From: a virus
DNA length: 41,597 nt
IMG/VR virus record: IMGVR_UViG_3300049225_000423
Span: 1 to 41,597 of that record
Reading direction: 5' to 3' (one strand)
Below, one piece after another: positions 16,286-25,311 of the stretch; position 1 is the first letter of the stretch; every line of letters begins with the position of its first letter. The translations under genes were made by a program, and so were the position numbers. The notes beneath the pieces are model-generated. The model was not told the origin of the DNA and did not search any database. It saw only the letters and a program-made list of their open reading frames with translations.

Positions 16286-17515
16286 ATGAATAATAAAATT
16301 AGTTGTACTATTGTATCTATTATTATAGGTAGAGAGTTTTCTATAGATAAACTCCTAGACTATTTTTGTAAACTAACCATACCTAATCAAATAAGTCATC
16401 TTAATTTAAATTTAGTTCTAGGTTGTAGTAATAATTTTACAAAACAACTTAAAAGTAAAATTAAAGAACTAAACCTATCTGACAAATATAATAAAATATC
16501 TTTTATAGAAGGTAATAGAAGGTGTCACCCTGATTTAAACTGGGAAGAATGGGAACAATATACCCGCAAAAAAGACACGCTTGTTAAACATGATTCTGCT
16601 CTACAAAATATAAATATAGGATTGCAATCGGTAGTAGATGGAGATTTTATCCACTTTGTAGATGATGATACCATTCCACCTTATTTTGCTTTACAAGATC
16701 TTTTTAATGCTTATCATAAAATAGAAAATTGCGGGATAGCAAGCGGAATTTATTTTAATAAAGAATGGTTAGGACCTACTATGGTTACAGAATATCATGA
16801 GACAAAAAGACGTATAGTAGCAAGCGTAAGAAAAGATAAATGGATAGAAACCTCTATAGATGACCTAACATATACAGATTATACAGATATAGGATTTACA
16901 GGAAATGGGTGTATGTTAATTTCAGTAGAGGATACTAAACAAATTTTACCTTTAACAGAAAATAGAGATTATTTTGATACTGATGCCCCCCCTGATTCTA
17001 AAATATGTTATAGAATAAGATTATTAGGGAAAAAAATAAGTATAGTTCCTTCTATAGTTTGTAAGCATTTAGATGGTAAAGGAAAACCAGTGGGGTTGTC
17101 AGAAAAATATTTAAAAAATATTAAAAATTCTGGTAAACCTAAAAAAATTCTTTTTATAAACTTTAATCCTTATGTAAATTATAAAAAACTAAGTTTAAAA
17201 TATGATTATACTATTGTATTAGCATTTGAAGAATTAATTAAGTCTAAAGATATAAATAAATTTAAAAAACTAATAGATTTTGATAATATTAAATTTATAA
17301 AAAAAAGTATAATTAATACAGTAAATAAATATCCCTTAGATTTTAAAATTAAACATGAGTTTAATATATTACTTACTTTACAAGAAATATACTCATATAT
17401 TAGTGATAAAAGTGAATATAAAATTTATTCCCACAGAACCAAACAAAATGATATAAATTTAGTAGCTACATTAGATAGTTCTAAATTAAGAAATTTATTA
17501 AATACAAAAATATAA
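16286..17515 (+). CDS. Glycosyltransferase, GT-A fold (GT2-like)
   Basis: This 409-residue protein has an N-terminal Rossmann-like strand (ISCTIVSIIIGREFS), a nucleotide-sugar/metal motif FVDDDTIPP (about 124-132), a central IGFTGNGCMLI acceptor region, and ICYRIRLLGKKISIVPSIVCKHL (about 243-265), typical of family 2 enzymes. The last about 130 residues are Lys/Ile-rich and not recognised. It opens the glycosyltransferase block and has its own non-late promoter motif. Donor and acceptor are unknown. In context it could extend a glycan begun by the heptosyltransferases. Confidence 0.75.
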   Translation: MNNKISCTIVSIIIGREFSIDKLLDYFCKLTIPNQISHLNLNLVLGCSNNFTKQLKSKIKELNLSDKYNKISFIEGNRRCHPDLNWEEWEQYTRKKDTLVKHDSALQNINIGLQSVVDGDFIHFVDDDTIPPYFALQDLFNAYHKIENCGIASGIYFNKEWLGPTMVTEYHETKRRIVASVRKDKWIETSIDDLTYTDYTDIGFTGNGCMLISVEDTKQILPLTENRDYFDTDAPPDSKICYRIRLLGKKISIVPSIVCKHLDGKGKPVGLSEKYLKNIKNSGKPKKILFINFNPYVNYKKLSLKYDYTIVLAFEELIKSKDINKFKKLIDFDNIKFIKKSIINTVNKYPLDFKIKHEFNILLTLQEIYSYISDKSEYKIYSHRTKQNDINLVATLDSSKLRNLLNTKI

Positions 17516-17516
17516 A

Positions 17517-17774
17517 ATGGTAATAGGTGATCAAAAATTAACAAAAGAAGAATTTGATATTGGAAATTCTTTACATAATAAAAAATTAAAGTATTTAGTA
17601 CAATTAGGAGAAATTAAACTAGCTGAATTAGAAAATGAACGTCAATTAGAAGAAGTTTATACTAATATAATTGAATTAAATACTAAAGAAAATTTATTTC
17701 AACAAGATATGTTTAATAAGTATGGAAAGGGTCAAGTTGATTTAGTAAACCAAGTATATATAAAAAGTAATTAG
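17517..17774 (+). CDS. Small coiled-coil protein, paralogue of the gene at 22315
   Basis: This 85-residue protein is helical with heptad-like spacing (about 22-60) and ends KYGKGQVDLVNQVYIKSN. The protein at 22315 ends KYGEGNIDLETGEFTLTE and has the same length and layout, so the two are paralogues flanking the glycosyltransferase block. The start follows the previous stop by one base. Function is unknown. A small virion or assembly protein is plausible. Confidence 0.6.
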   Translation: MVIGDQKLTKEEFDIGNSLHNKKLKYLVQLGEIKLAELENERQLEEVYTNIIELNTKENLFQQDMFNKYGKGQVDLVNQVYIKSN

Positions 17775-17800
17775 GATAAGTAAATAAACCTTTGTATATT
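17772..17800 (+). promoter_or_regulatory. Putative early/middle promoter (TAGGAT-N17-TATATT), overlapping a late box
   Basis: TAGGAT (17772-17777), 17-base spacer and TATATT (17795-17800), with TTTG before TATATT. It overlaps the late-type box at 17796-17809, making a composite promoter. Confidence 0.4.
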
Positions 17801-17809
17801 TATAATAAA
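17796..17809 (+). promoter_or_regulatory. Putative late promoter box (ATATTTATAATAAA)
   Basis: This is an exact copy of the recurrent box. TATAAT at 17801-17806 is 17 nt before the ATG at 17824. It overlaps the TATATT of the other promoter class. Confidence 0.65.
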
Positions 17810-17823
17810 TAAAATATTTCAAC

Positions 17824-18135
17824 ATGCAACATACTTGGTCAATAACTAATTTAGAAAGAAACTTAAATACTGGTTTAATTACAACAGCTTCATACTCTTG
17901 TAACACAACTTGTTCAGGGTCTATGCAAAGAAATGTAGGGGAATCCTCACTCCCTTACAAATCTCCATCAAATCCAGATTTTGTAGCTTATGAAGATTTA
18001 ACAGAAGAAATGGTACTTACTTGGGTAACAGGAAGTATAGATTATTCAGCTATAGAAACATCCAACTCAGCTTCGGTTGCAGAACAAATTAATTATGAAC
18101 AAAGTAAAACCACGGATGATGGTGTTCCTTGGTAA
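17824..18135 (+). CDS. Conserved small phage protein ending in GVPW
   Basis: This 103-residue protein starts MQHTWSITNLERNLNTGLITTASYSC and contains YEDLTEEMVLTWVTGSIDYSAIE and a C-terminal GVPW. The pattern W-x-I-xx-LER, beta strands, DLTE-xx-V-xx-WV and a final G-(L/V)-PW is shared by a widespread family of small T4-like marine phage proteins of unknown function, which I recognise from memory. It has a composite promoter of its own. Confidence 0.6.
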   Translation: MQHTWSITNLERNLNTGLITTASYSCNTTCSGSMQRNVGESSLPYKSPSNPDFVAYEDLTEEMVLTWVTGSIDYSAIETSNSASVAEQINYEQSKTTDDGVPW

Positions 18136-18175
18136 TCAAAATATAAAATAGTTATTTAATTTAAAAAACAAAGTT

Positions 18176-19048
18176 ATGAACATAATATTCCAGATAGATG
18201 GAGGTTTAGGTAAATCTATTATGGCAACAGCCATGGTGCAGGTTATAAAGAAACGATATAAAAATTCTAATTTAATAGTTGTAACTGCTTACCCTGATGT
18301 ATTCTTAAACAACCCCCAGGTTAATAAAATATATAGACCTGAACAAATGAATGGGGCTTATCTTAAATATATTAAAGATCAGGATTGTAAAATTTTTATA
18401 GAAGATCCTTATCGCAATAATTCTTTTTTAACAGACAAAGAACATTTGTTTAAAACTTGGTGTAAAATTTATGGGTTACATTATAATAATGAACAACCCA
18501 AAATCTATTTAACACAACCCGAGTTAGATTATTTTTCTCCTTTTTATAAATTAGATAAACCTATTTTAGCCATACAAACAAATGGAGGACCTCAAGGTCA
18601 AGGTTTTCAATATTCATGGACAAGAGACATACCAGAACCTACTGTATTAAATGTTATTGATTATTATAAAAATGATTATACAATTATTCATATTAAAAGA
18701 AAAGACCAATATACCTATCCTGATACAATGCAAGCTTTAGATGGTTTTAGAAGTATTGCTATCTTACTTCAAATGTCTTCTAAGCGTTTATTAATAGATT
18801 CATTTTCTCAACATTTAGCAACAGCTATGAATATGAAATCCACTGTATGCTGGGTAGCTACTAAACCTAAAGTGTTTGGATATGAAATGCATGATAATAT
18901 CTTAGCAGAACCTTTTACAAAAGAACCAACATTACAAAACTCAGTTTATCAACCTTTTAATTTGGCACAAGATATCCACTCTATACCTTATAATAATTTA
19001 AGTGAAGTATTTGATGTAAATAAAATTATAACATCACTTAATAATTAA
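18176..19048 (+). CDS. GT9-like (heptosyltransferase-fold) glycosyltransferase with altered catalytic loop
   Basis: This 290-residue GT-B-type protein starts MNIIFQIDGGLGKSIMATAMVQVIKKRY, then has VVTAYPDVFLNNPQVNKIY (about 36-54), the N-terminal pattern of GT9 heptosyltransferases. It later has LQMSSKRLLIDSFSQHLATAMN (about 200-221), equivalent to the nucleotide-binding region. At the position of the GT9 catalytic Asp (S-L-G-D) it has Lys13 (GGLGK), so it may be inactive, use another base, or be a divergent subgroup. It precedes the large fusion enzyme by 51 nt and is part of the same block. Confidence 0.65.
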   Translation: MNIIFQIDGGLGKSIMATAMVQVIKKRYKNSNLIVVTAYPDVFLNNPQVNKIYRPEQMNGAYLKYIKDQDCKIFIEDPYRNNSFLTDKEHLFKTWCKIYGLHYNNEQPKIYLTQPELDYFSPFYKLDKPILAIQTNGGPQGQGFQYSWTRDIPEPTVLNVIDYYKNDYTIIHIKRKDQYTYPDTMQALDGFRSIAILLQMSSKRLLIDSFSQHLATAMNMKSTVCWVATKPKVFGYEMHDNILAEPFTKEPTLQNSVYQPFNLAQDIHSIPYNNLSEVFDVNKIITSLNN

Positions 19049-19099
19049 AAATATTTTAATGTGTATATAACGGTAAAAACGTGTAAAATTTAAAATAAA

Positions 19100-21373
19100 A
19101 TGATAAAAACACCTAAAATATTTGCACATGGTAGTTATGTAGGAACTACAGGTTATGCTAATCATACAAGAGCATTTTATAGAGAACTTTCTAATCTTTA
19201 TAACTTAAAAATAAGAAATTTTACAGTAGGTAAATCATGGGATGGCTATAAAGATGAACCCCATAACGGGGAAGAATATTTTGATGGGTTAGATAAAAAA
19301 TTACTTACTTCACAATATTTGTGGGAAGATGATAATTTAATTCATAAAGATATTTATACTAAATATCCTAATAATTTTGATCATAATGTCAATTTAGTTT
19401 TGTGTGAAACAAACCACCATGTATTTTACCAAGATTATCAAGGTCCAAAAATAGCTTATAATGTATGGGAAACAACTCGTCAACCTAAAACATTTTTTGA
19501 TCAATTATCTACATTTGATCAAGTTTGGGTTGCTTCTAAATGGCAAAGAGACTGTACTATTGAACAAGGAATCTCTCCAGATAAAGTAAAGGTTATTCCT
19601 GAAGCAGTAGATTCTACTATTTTTCACCCAAATAAAAAGGCTACACTTCCTGAATATGACGACGGGAGGTTTAAATTTACAATGTTTGGTCGGTGGGATT
19701 ATAGAAAATCTACTAAAGAGGTTATTGAGTCTTTTTTAGAAGAATTCGGTAAAGATGAACCCGTAGATTTAATATTATCTATAGACAATCATATGGCTAA
19801 GGATGATTTTGAATCTACTGAAGAAAGACTTAAACATTATGGTTTAGTTGACCCAAGATTAAAAATAAAACATTTCCCAACAAGAGAAGAATATATTAAG
19901 TACTTGCAAAAAGGTCATGTATTTTTATCTTGTGCTCGTGCTGAGGGATGGAATTTACCTTTAATTGAAGCAATGGCTTGTGGTACCCCTTCTATTTATT
20001 CAAATTGTAGTGCTCAATTAGAATTTGCAGAAGGTAAAGGATTGCCCGTAAAAATTAAAGGAACCATTCCTGCAATAGGAGGAGAATATAGTACATTTTC
20101 CCAATCTGATTTACCAGGGGAATTTTATTCACCTGATTTTAATGATTTAAAAAGAGTAATGAGGGATGCTTATGTTAATTATAAACAACATAAAAAACAA
20201 GCAATAAAAGAATCAGTTGAAATAAGAAAAAAGTTTACTTGGGAAAATGCCGCCCAAATAGCTAAAAAAGAAATAGATTATTTAGTAAATAATATACCTC
20301 CTAATAATATTGAAATTAGTTTTAATGAAGGTCCTAAAGTAGAAATTAAAGGGTCTAATTTTGAAAAGTACAAAGTAGAATTTATAAATGGAGAGACAAA
20401 TGAAATAATTCATTCTTCTACTATTACTAATAATATGTGGGCTAAATGTAATAAATCTTATTTTATTCCCTGGGTTATCAAATTAAATGGTAAAGTAATT
20501 CATAAATTAGATCTTAAAGATAAAAACGTAAAAATAACTTTAGATTCAAAATCAATTGGTGACACAATAGCATGGACCCCTCAAGTTATAGAATTTGCTA
20601 AAAAACATCAATGTAAAGTTATAGTTAGTACCTTTCATAACAATTGGTTTAAAAACCTCCCAGAATATAAAAATATTAAATTTATCAAACCTGGGGAATC
20701 TTGTTCTGCCTATGCTCAATATAAAATAGGATGGTTTAAAAATTTAGATGGTAATTTTAAAAATTTTGATGATCACCCAACTCAACCAAATACAATTCCT
20801 TTGATACAAACATCAACTGATATTTTAGGGTTAGAATATAAAGAACTTAATTATGGGGTTGATTTTAACATTGGTGAAAAACCTATCCAAGGAAAATATG
20901 TAGTATTTGGTCCTCAATCAACATCGGGGTGTAAAGAATGGACTTATGATAATTGGGTTGAATTAGCTAAAATGTTTAAAAATAAAAACTACCAAGTAGT
21001 TATACTTTCTTCAACCCCATATACTATCCCAGGTACAACTAATATTCAAGGTAGACCATTAGATACAGTAGCTACTTATTTAACTTATGCTGATAAATTT
21101 ATTGGATTAGGATCAGGTTTATCATGGTTAAATTGGGCTTTAAAAAAACATACAATTATGATTAATGGGTTTAGTGAAAGAGATCATGAATTTACTTCTT
21201 ATATTACTCGTGTAATGAATGATAATGCATGTATTCCTTGTTGGACTAATCCTAATTTTACATTTGATCCTGGAGATTGGGATTGGTGTCCTATTTGGAA
21301 AGGAACAAATAAACAGCATATTTGTCAAAAATCTATTACCCCTACTCAAGTATTCAATTCAAGTAACATATGA
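19100..21373 (+). CDS. Fusion glycosyltransferase: GT4 domain + TibC/Aah-type autotransporter O-heptosyltransferase
   Basis: This 757-residue protein has two enzymes in one chain. Residues 1-400 form a GT4-type GT-B domain with IPEAVDSTIFHP (about 167-178), FGRWDYRKS (about 195) and the E-x7-E motif EGWNLPLIEAMACGTPS (284-300). Residues 402-757 match the autotransporter strand-loop-strand O-heptosyltransferase family, with NNMWAKCNKSYFIPWVIKL, GDTIAW (Asp488 in the conserved loop), VIVSTFHNNWF, PLIQTSTDILGLEY, FIGLGSGLSWLNWAL and GDWDWCP. The iron-finger cysteines are Cys711, 714, 730 and 742. TibC uses ADP-heptose to modify Ser in repeat proteins. It overlaps the next gene by ATGA. Confidence 0.87.
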   Translation: MIKTPKIFAHGSYVGTTGYANHTRAFYRELSNLYNLKIRNFTVGKSWDGYKDEPHNGEEYFDGLDKKLLTSQYLWEDDNLIHKDIYTKYPNNFDHNVNLVLCETNHHVFYQDYQGPKIAYNVWETTRQPKTFFDQLSTFDQVWVASKWQRDCTIEQGISPDKVKVIPEAVDSTIFHPNKKATLPEYDDGRFKFTMFGRWDYRKSTKEVIESFLEEFGKDEPVDLILSIDNHMAKDDFESTEERLKHYGLVDPRLKIKHFPTREEYIKYLQKGHVFLSCARAEGWNLPLIEAMACGTPSIYSNCSAQLEFAEGKGLPVKIKGTIPAIGGEYSTFSQSDLPGEFYSPDFNDLKRVMRDAYVNYKQHKKQAIKESVEIRKKFTWENAAQIAKKEIDYLVNNIPPNNIEISFNEGPKVEIKGSNFEKYKVEFINGETNEIIHSSTITNNMWAKCNKSYFIPWVIKLNGKVIHKLDLKDKNVKITLDSKSIGDTIAWTPQVIEFAKKHQCKVIVSTFHNNWFKNLPEYKNIKFIKPGESCSAYAQYKIGWFKNLDGNFKNFDDHPTQPNTIPLIQTSTDILGLEYKELNYGVDFNIGEKPIQGKYVVFGPQSTSGCKEWTYDNWVELAKMFKNKNYQVVILSSTPYTIPGTTNIQGRPLDTVATYLTYADKFIGLGSGLSWLNWALKKHTIMINGFSERDHEFTSYITRVMNDNACIPCWTNPNFTFDPGDWDWCPIWKGTNKQHICQKSITPTQVFNSSNI

Positions 21374-22254
21374 GGAGAAAAGTTTTAGTTAATATATTAT
21401 CAAATTCCTTAGGGGATACAATTATAGCTATTCCCTATATAAATCAATATAGGTTAGATCAAAATTGTGATGTTTATGTTAAAGTAAATCCTAAGTTTCA
21501 ATTTTTATTTAAAGAATCTTACCCAAACTTAAATTTAACAAATACAACAGAAGGATTTGAGGAAATAATTCCAGTAGATTATAATTTTAAAACTAATATT
21601 CAAGAAGGGTTTGCTTTAGATTTAGGTTATAAAAAATGGAATTACATTCAACCTAAATTAAATATTACCCCTAAAAAACGTCCCATAAAAGGAAAATATG
21701 TTGTTATAAGTGTGCATTCTACTTCACAATTAAAATATTGGAATCACCCTAAAGGAAAAAGTGTACAGGGTACTCCTCTTTATTGGACTGAATTGTGTAG
21801 AATATTAAGAAAAAAAGGTTTTACTCCTGTAGTAGTAGAACGTGACGAATTATTTGGGTTAGCCCCTTATTGGAACGGGCTACCAAAAAAGTCTAATAAT
21901 AAAACACAAGTATCTTTAGAAGATACTGTTAATTATATACAACATGCCGAATTTTTTATAGGACTATCATCAGGTTTAACTTGGTTAGCTCATGCCCTAG
22001 AAAAAAAAGTAGTAATGATATCTAATTTTACAGAAGATTGGCATGAAATTCCTTTAGATTATCCTAATTATAAACGAATTACCAATAAATCAGTATGTCA
22101 TGGATGTTTTAACAAAGTAGGAATTGAGCATAACTTTGATTTTGGAGATTGGTATTGGTGTCCTAAACATAAAAATACACCACGCCAATTTGAATGTCAT
22201 ACTTCAATAACCCCAAATATGGTTATAGAACAAATAGATGATTGGTTAGAGTAA
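21370..22254 (+). CDS. TibC/Aah-type protein O-heptosyltransferase, free-standing
   Basis: This 294-residue protein has VNILSNSLGDTIIAIPYI (Asp16 in the catalytic loop), VVISVHSTSQLKYWNHPKGKS, LEDTVNYIQHAEFFIGLSSGLTWLAHAL and GDWYWCP. Four cysteines (243, 246, 264, 276) have the spacing of the iron finger of autotransporter heptosyltransferases. It is shorter than TibC because it lacks the N-terminal beta-rich thumb. The ATG overlaps the stop of the fusion enzyme (ATGA), so the two are translationally coupled. It likely transfers heptose to a protein acceptor. The Ser-rich phage fibres are the obvious candidates. Confidence 0.87.
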   Translation: MRRKVLVNILSNSLGDTIIAIPYINQYRLDQNCDVYVKVNPKFQFLFKESYPNLNLTNTTEGFEEIIPVDYNFKTNIQEGFALDLGYKKWNYIQPKLNITPKKRPIKGKYVVISVHSTSQLKYWNHPKGKSVQGTPLYWTELCRILRKKGFTPVVVERDELFGLAPYWNGLPKKSNNKTQVSLEDTVNYIQHAEFFIGLSSGLTWLAHALEKKVVMISNFTEDWHEIPLDYPNYKRITNKSVCHGCFNKVGIEHNFDFGDWYWCPKHKNTPRQFECHTSITPNMVIEQIDDWLE

Positions 22255-22291
22255 AATTAACATAAAAAAACAATTAATAATAAACAATTTA

Positions 22292-22305
22292 ATATTTATA
22301 AACAA
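22292..22305 (+). promoter_or_regulatory. Putative late promoter box, variant (ATATTTATAAACAA)
   Basis: This is a variant of the recurrent box (TATAAA for TATAAT), 9 nt before the ATG at 22315. Confidence 0.4.
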
Positions 22306-22314
22306 AAATTCAAA

Positions 22315-22569
22315 ATGAGTAAAACAATTAAGTTATCAGAAGAAGAACTAAAAGTTCTTAGAGGTTACCAACAAGAACAAAACCAAATTACTTTTAATTT
22401 AGGTAATGTTGATATTCAAAAAGCAATATTAGAAGGTCAAAGAAGCCAAATTTTAGATGGGTTGGCTAATTTACAAGAAAAATCTAATAAAACAGCTAAA
22501 GAACTCCAGGATAAGTATGGTGAGGGAAATATTGATTTAGAAACTGGAGAGTTTACTTTAACAGAATAG
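22315..22569 (+). CDS. Small coiled-coil protein, paralogue of the gene at 17517
   Basis: This 84-residue protein is helical (LSEEELKVLRGYQQEQNQI, then AILEGQRSQILDGLANLQEK) and ends KYGEGNIDLETGEFTLTE. The end matches the protein at 17517 (KYGKGQVDL). Proteins of this size and layout occur near sheath genes in marine T4-like phages, but I know no function. It lies between two late-type boxes. Confidence 0.6.
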   Translation: MSKTIKLSEEELKVLRGYQQEQNQITFNLGNVDIQKAILEGQRSQILDGLANLQEKSNKTAKELQDKYGEGNIDLETGEFTLTE

Positions 22570-22588
22570 TTTTTTGAAAAGTTTTTTA

Positions 22589-22602
22589 ATATTTATAATA
22601 AA
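22589..22602 (+). promoter_or_regulatory. Putative late promoter box (ATATTTATAATAAA) for the sheath gene
   Basis: This is an exact copy of the recurrent box. TATAAT at 22594-22599 is 27 nt before the sheath ATG at 22627. Confidence 0.7.
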
Positions 22603-22626
22603 ACAATATTAAAATAACATAACAAA

Positions 22627-25296
22627 ATGGCAGAAACATTAATATCTCCAGGTGTAATAGCAAGAGAAAACGATCAATCTTTTGTTACTTCACAGCCCAT
22701 TGAAAGAGGTGCGGCAATTATAGGACCAACTGTAATTGGTCCTGTAGAAAGACCAACTCTAATTAGTTCATTTAGTTCATACCAAGCATTATTTGGTGGG
22801 GCTCTATTAAGTGGTTCTAACGAGTACACATATCTTACTTCTATTGCAGCAAACCAATATTTTCAAAATGGTGGGACTTCACTTTTAGTAACAAGAGTAA
22901 CTTCGGGATCTTTTAGCTCAGCTACTTCTACAACAATTCAAAATAATTTAGAATCTCCAACTGGTGGATTAATTGGAAATATCTTTAGTGGATATAAAAC
23001 CTCAACAGGTGGAGGTAGTGGTTCATCAGCCCCTGGAACTTATACAAATGTTCCATTAGTAACAGATACAGGAGCTGGATCAAGCGCTGAAGTAACAGTA
23101 ACAACTAGTAATAGTAATGGTATTTTATTTACTGGTACTCCTTTTACCTCCATAATTGTACAATCAGGTTCAAATATGGTAGCTGGACCATATACTGATG
23201 TATCAGGTACTGGTGGAGATGGAACAGGTGCATTATGGGATATTACAGTTAGTACAGGAGATACATTTTTACCCGGAGCTGAAGTAACAGCTGGTGGTAC
23301 TACAATTACTGGGGTTACTCCTTCTACAACTACTACAAACATTAACGTATCTGATTTAATTTCAAATGGTGGTAGTGTTTCAGGTGGTGGATCTGGAGGT
23401 GTAGTAACCGTAACCAGTGATGGTGCAGGCGAAATTACAAAAATTACACTAGTATCTGGAGGATCTAGTTATACAAATACTTCAGTTATTAATGTTACGG
23501 CTGCAGGTATTAATGCTTTAGCAGGCGCTCCTTTAGGATCAGGTGCTGCAGGTGGTGCTGCAACATTTTCTATCCAAAATGCTGATTTAGCAGGAACAAT
23601 TAACGCAGGTGATATTACACTAGATGCTGGTAATACTACTTTAGGGTCAGGATATAAAGTTGGAGATCAAATCTCAATCCCAGCTACAAGTTTAGGTGCT
23701 TCAAGTGGAGATGCTCTTATTTTCCAAATCACCCAACCTCAAATATTAACTGAGATTTCAGGTGTTTCAATCACAGAAGATGGATTAGGTTATGCAGATG
23801 GTGATGAAGTAAGTATTGCAAGTGGGACAGCTGGTGTATTTTCAACAGATCCCGTTTTTGTGTTAACTGATGCAATGATTGAAAATCAAACAGCTTTTGT
23901 ATTAGAAACAATTTCTGAAGGTGAAATTATGAATAATACATACCCTGCTGGGTCTGATACAAGTGGTCTTGAAATAGCAGGTGGAGCTTTAACTAGTGGT
24001 TCATCTCTTAACGTAAGATGGGAAATTACAAGTGTTAATACATCTTCAGGTGTATTTTCATTAGCTATTAGAAGAGGTAATGATAATACTAATAATAAAG
24101 TAGTATTAGAAACATATAATAATATTTCATTAGATCCATTTTCTCCAAATTATATTTCAAGAGCAATTGGTGATATATCTACTAATCTAGTAACAGAAGG
24201 AGTAGATACCTTTTTACAAGAATCAGGTTCATTTGCGCAAATTTCTAACTATGTTAGAGTAAGACAAGTAAATACCCCAACACCAAACTATTTTAATAAT
24301 GATGGAACTGCAAAATCTGAATATACAGCTTCTTTACCTATTATAGGATCAGGTTCATTTGATGGAGCTGTTGGTAGAAATATTCCTGTAGGAAGAGCAG
24401 CTAATTTTTATCAAGATATTAATAATATTGATACTCAAGGATTAATAGGATCCGATTATAATAATGCAATTGCTTTATTATCTAGTCAAGATGATTACCA
24501 GTACAATGTACTATCAGTACCTGGTTTAACTAATCAAGACCATGCGGGTCAAATCACTACTGTAATGAATAATTCAATTACACGAGGTGATAATATTGCA
24601 GTAATTGATCTAGTAAGATATAACCAACCAATTGCTACAGTAACAAACCAAGCAGGAGGTATTGATAATAGCTATACAGCTACCTATTGGCCATGGTTAC
24701 AAACAGTTGATCCAAATTCTGGTCAATTAGTTTATATACCTGCTTCTACGTTTATACCAGGAGTATATGCGTTTACAGATGCTTCAAGTGATCCATGGTT
24801 TGCACCCGCAGGTATTACTAGAGGTGGAATGGGACAAGTTGTTCGAGCTGAAAGAAAATTAACTTCTAATAATAGAGATACTTTATATGAAGCAAATGTT
24901 AATCCAATTGCTACATTCCCACAACAAGGAGTAGTAGTATTTGGACAGAAAACATTACAAAAAGCTGCTTCTGCATTAGATAGAGTAAATGTACGTAGAT
25001 TATTAATTACACTTAAAGAATATATTTCTCAAATTGCAGATAATTTAGTATTTGAAGCTAATACAATTGCAACTAGACAAAATTTCTTAACCCAAGTTAA
25101 CCCATATCTAGAATCAGTACAACAAAGACAAGGATTATATGCTTTTAAAGTAGTAATGGATGAAACAAACAATACACCAGATGTAATAGATAGAAATGAG
25201 TTAGTAGGACAAATTTTCTTACAACCAACTAGAACAGCTGAATTTATTATGTTAGATTTCAATGTATTACCAACTGGAGCAACTTTTCCAGCATAA
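22627..25296 (+). CDS. 18: Tail sheath protein gp18 with a large surface insertion
   Basis: The 889-residue product has the family N-terminus (LISPGVIARENDQSFV, then GAAIIGPTVIGPVERPTLISSF and the ANQYFQNGGTSLLVTRV region). Its C-terminus is also typical (NVRRLLITLKEYISQIADNLVFE, RQNFL, LVGQIFLQPTRTAEFIMLDFN). It forms the contractile sheath. T4 gp18 has 659 residues. The excess is a Gly/Ser/Thr-rich beta insertion at about 117-425 with a repeated Y-x(2-4)-GD-x-(V/I)-x-I unit (SGYKVGDQISIPA, LGYADGDEVSIAS), presumably on the outer surface of the tail. Confidence 0.95.
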   Translation: MAETLISPGVIARENDQSFVTSQPIERGAAIIGPTVIGPVERPTLISSFSSYQALFGGALLSGSNEYTYLTSIAANQYFQNGGTSLLVTRVTSGSFSSATSTTIQNNLESPTGGLIGNIFSGYKTSTGGGSGSSAPGTYTNVPLVTDTGAGSSAEVTVTTSNSNGILFTGTPFTSIIVQSGSNMVAGPYTDVSGTGGDGTGALWDITVSTGDTFLPGAEVTAGGTTITGVTPSTTTTNINVSDLISNGGSVSGGGSGGVVTVTSDGAGEITKITLVSGGSSYTNTSVINVTAAGINALAGAPLGSGAAGGAATFSIQNADLAGTINAGDITLDAGNTTLGSGYKVGDQISIPATSLGASSGDALIFQITQPQILTEISGVSITEDGLGYADGDEVSIASGTAGVFSTDPVFVLTDAMIENQTAFVLETISEGEIMNNTYPAGSDTSGLEIAGGALTSGSSLNVRWEITSVNTSSGVFSLAIRRGNDNTNNKVVLETYNNISLDPFSPNYISRAIGDISTNLVTEGVDTFLQESGSFAQISNYVRVRQVNTPTPNYFNNDGTAKSEYTASLPIIGSGSFDGAVGRNIPVGRAANFYQDINNIDTQGLIGSDYNNAIALLSSQDDYQYNVLSVPGLTNQDHAGQITTVMNNSITRGDNIAVIDLVRYNQPIATVTNQAGGIDNSYTATYWPWLQTVDPNSGQLVYIPASTFIPGVYAFTDASSDPWFAPAGITRGGMGQVVRAERKLTSNNRDTLYEANVNPIATFPQQGVVVFGQKTLQKAASALDRVNVRRLLITLKEYISQIADNLVFEANTIATRQNFLTQVNPYLESVQQRQGLYAFKVVMDETNNTPDVIDRNELVGQIFLQPTRTAEFIMLDFNVLPTGATFPA

Positions 25297-25311
25297 AAAA
25301 TAAAAAGACGA

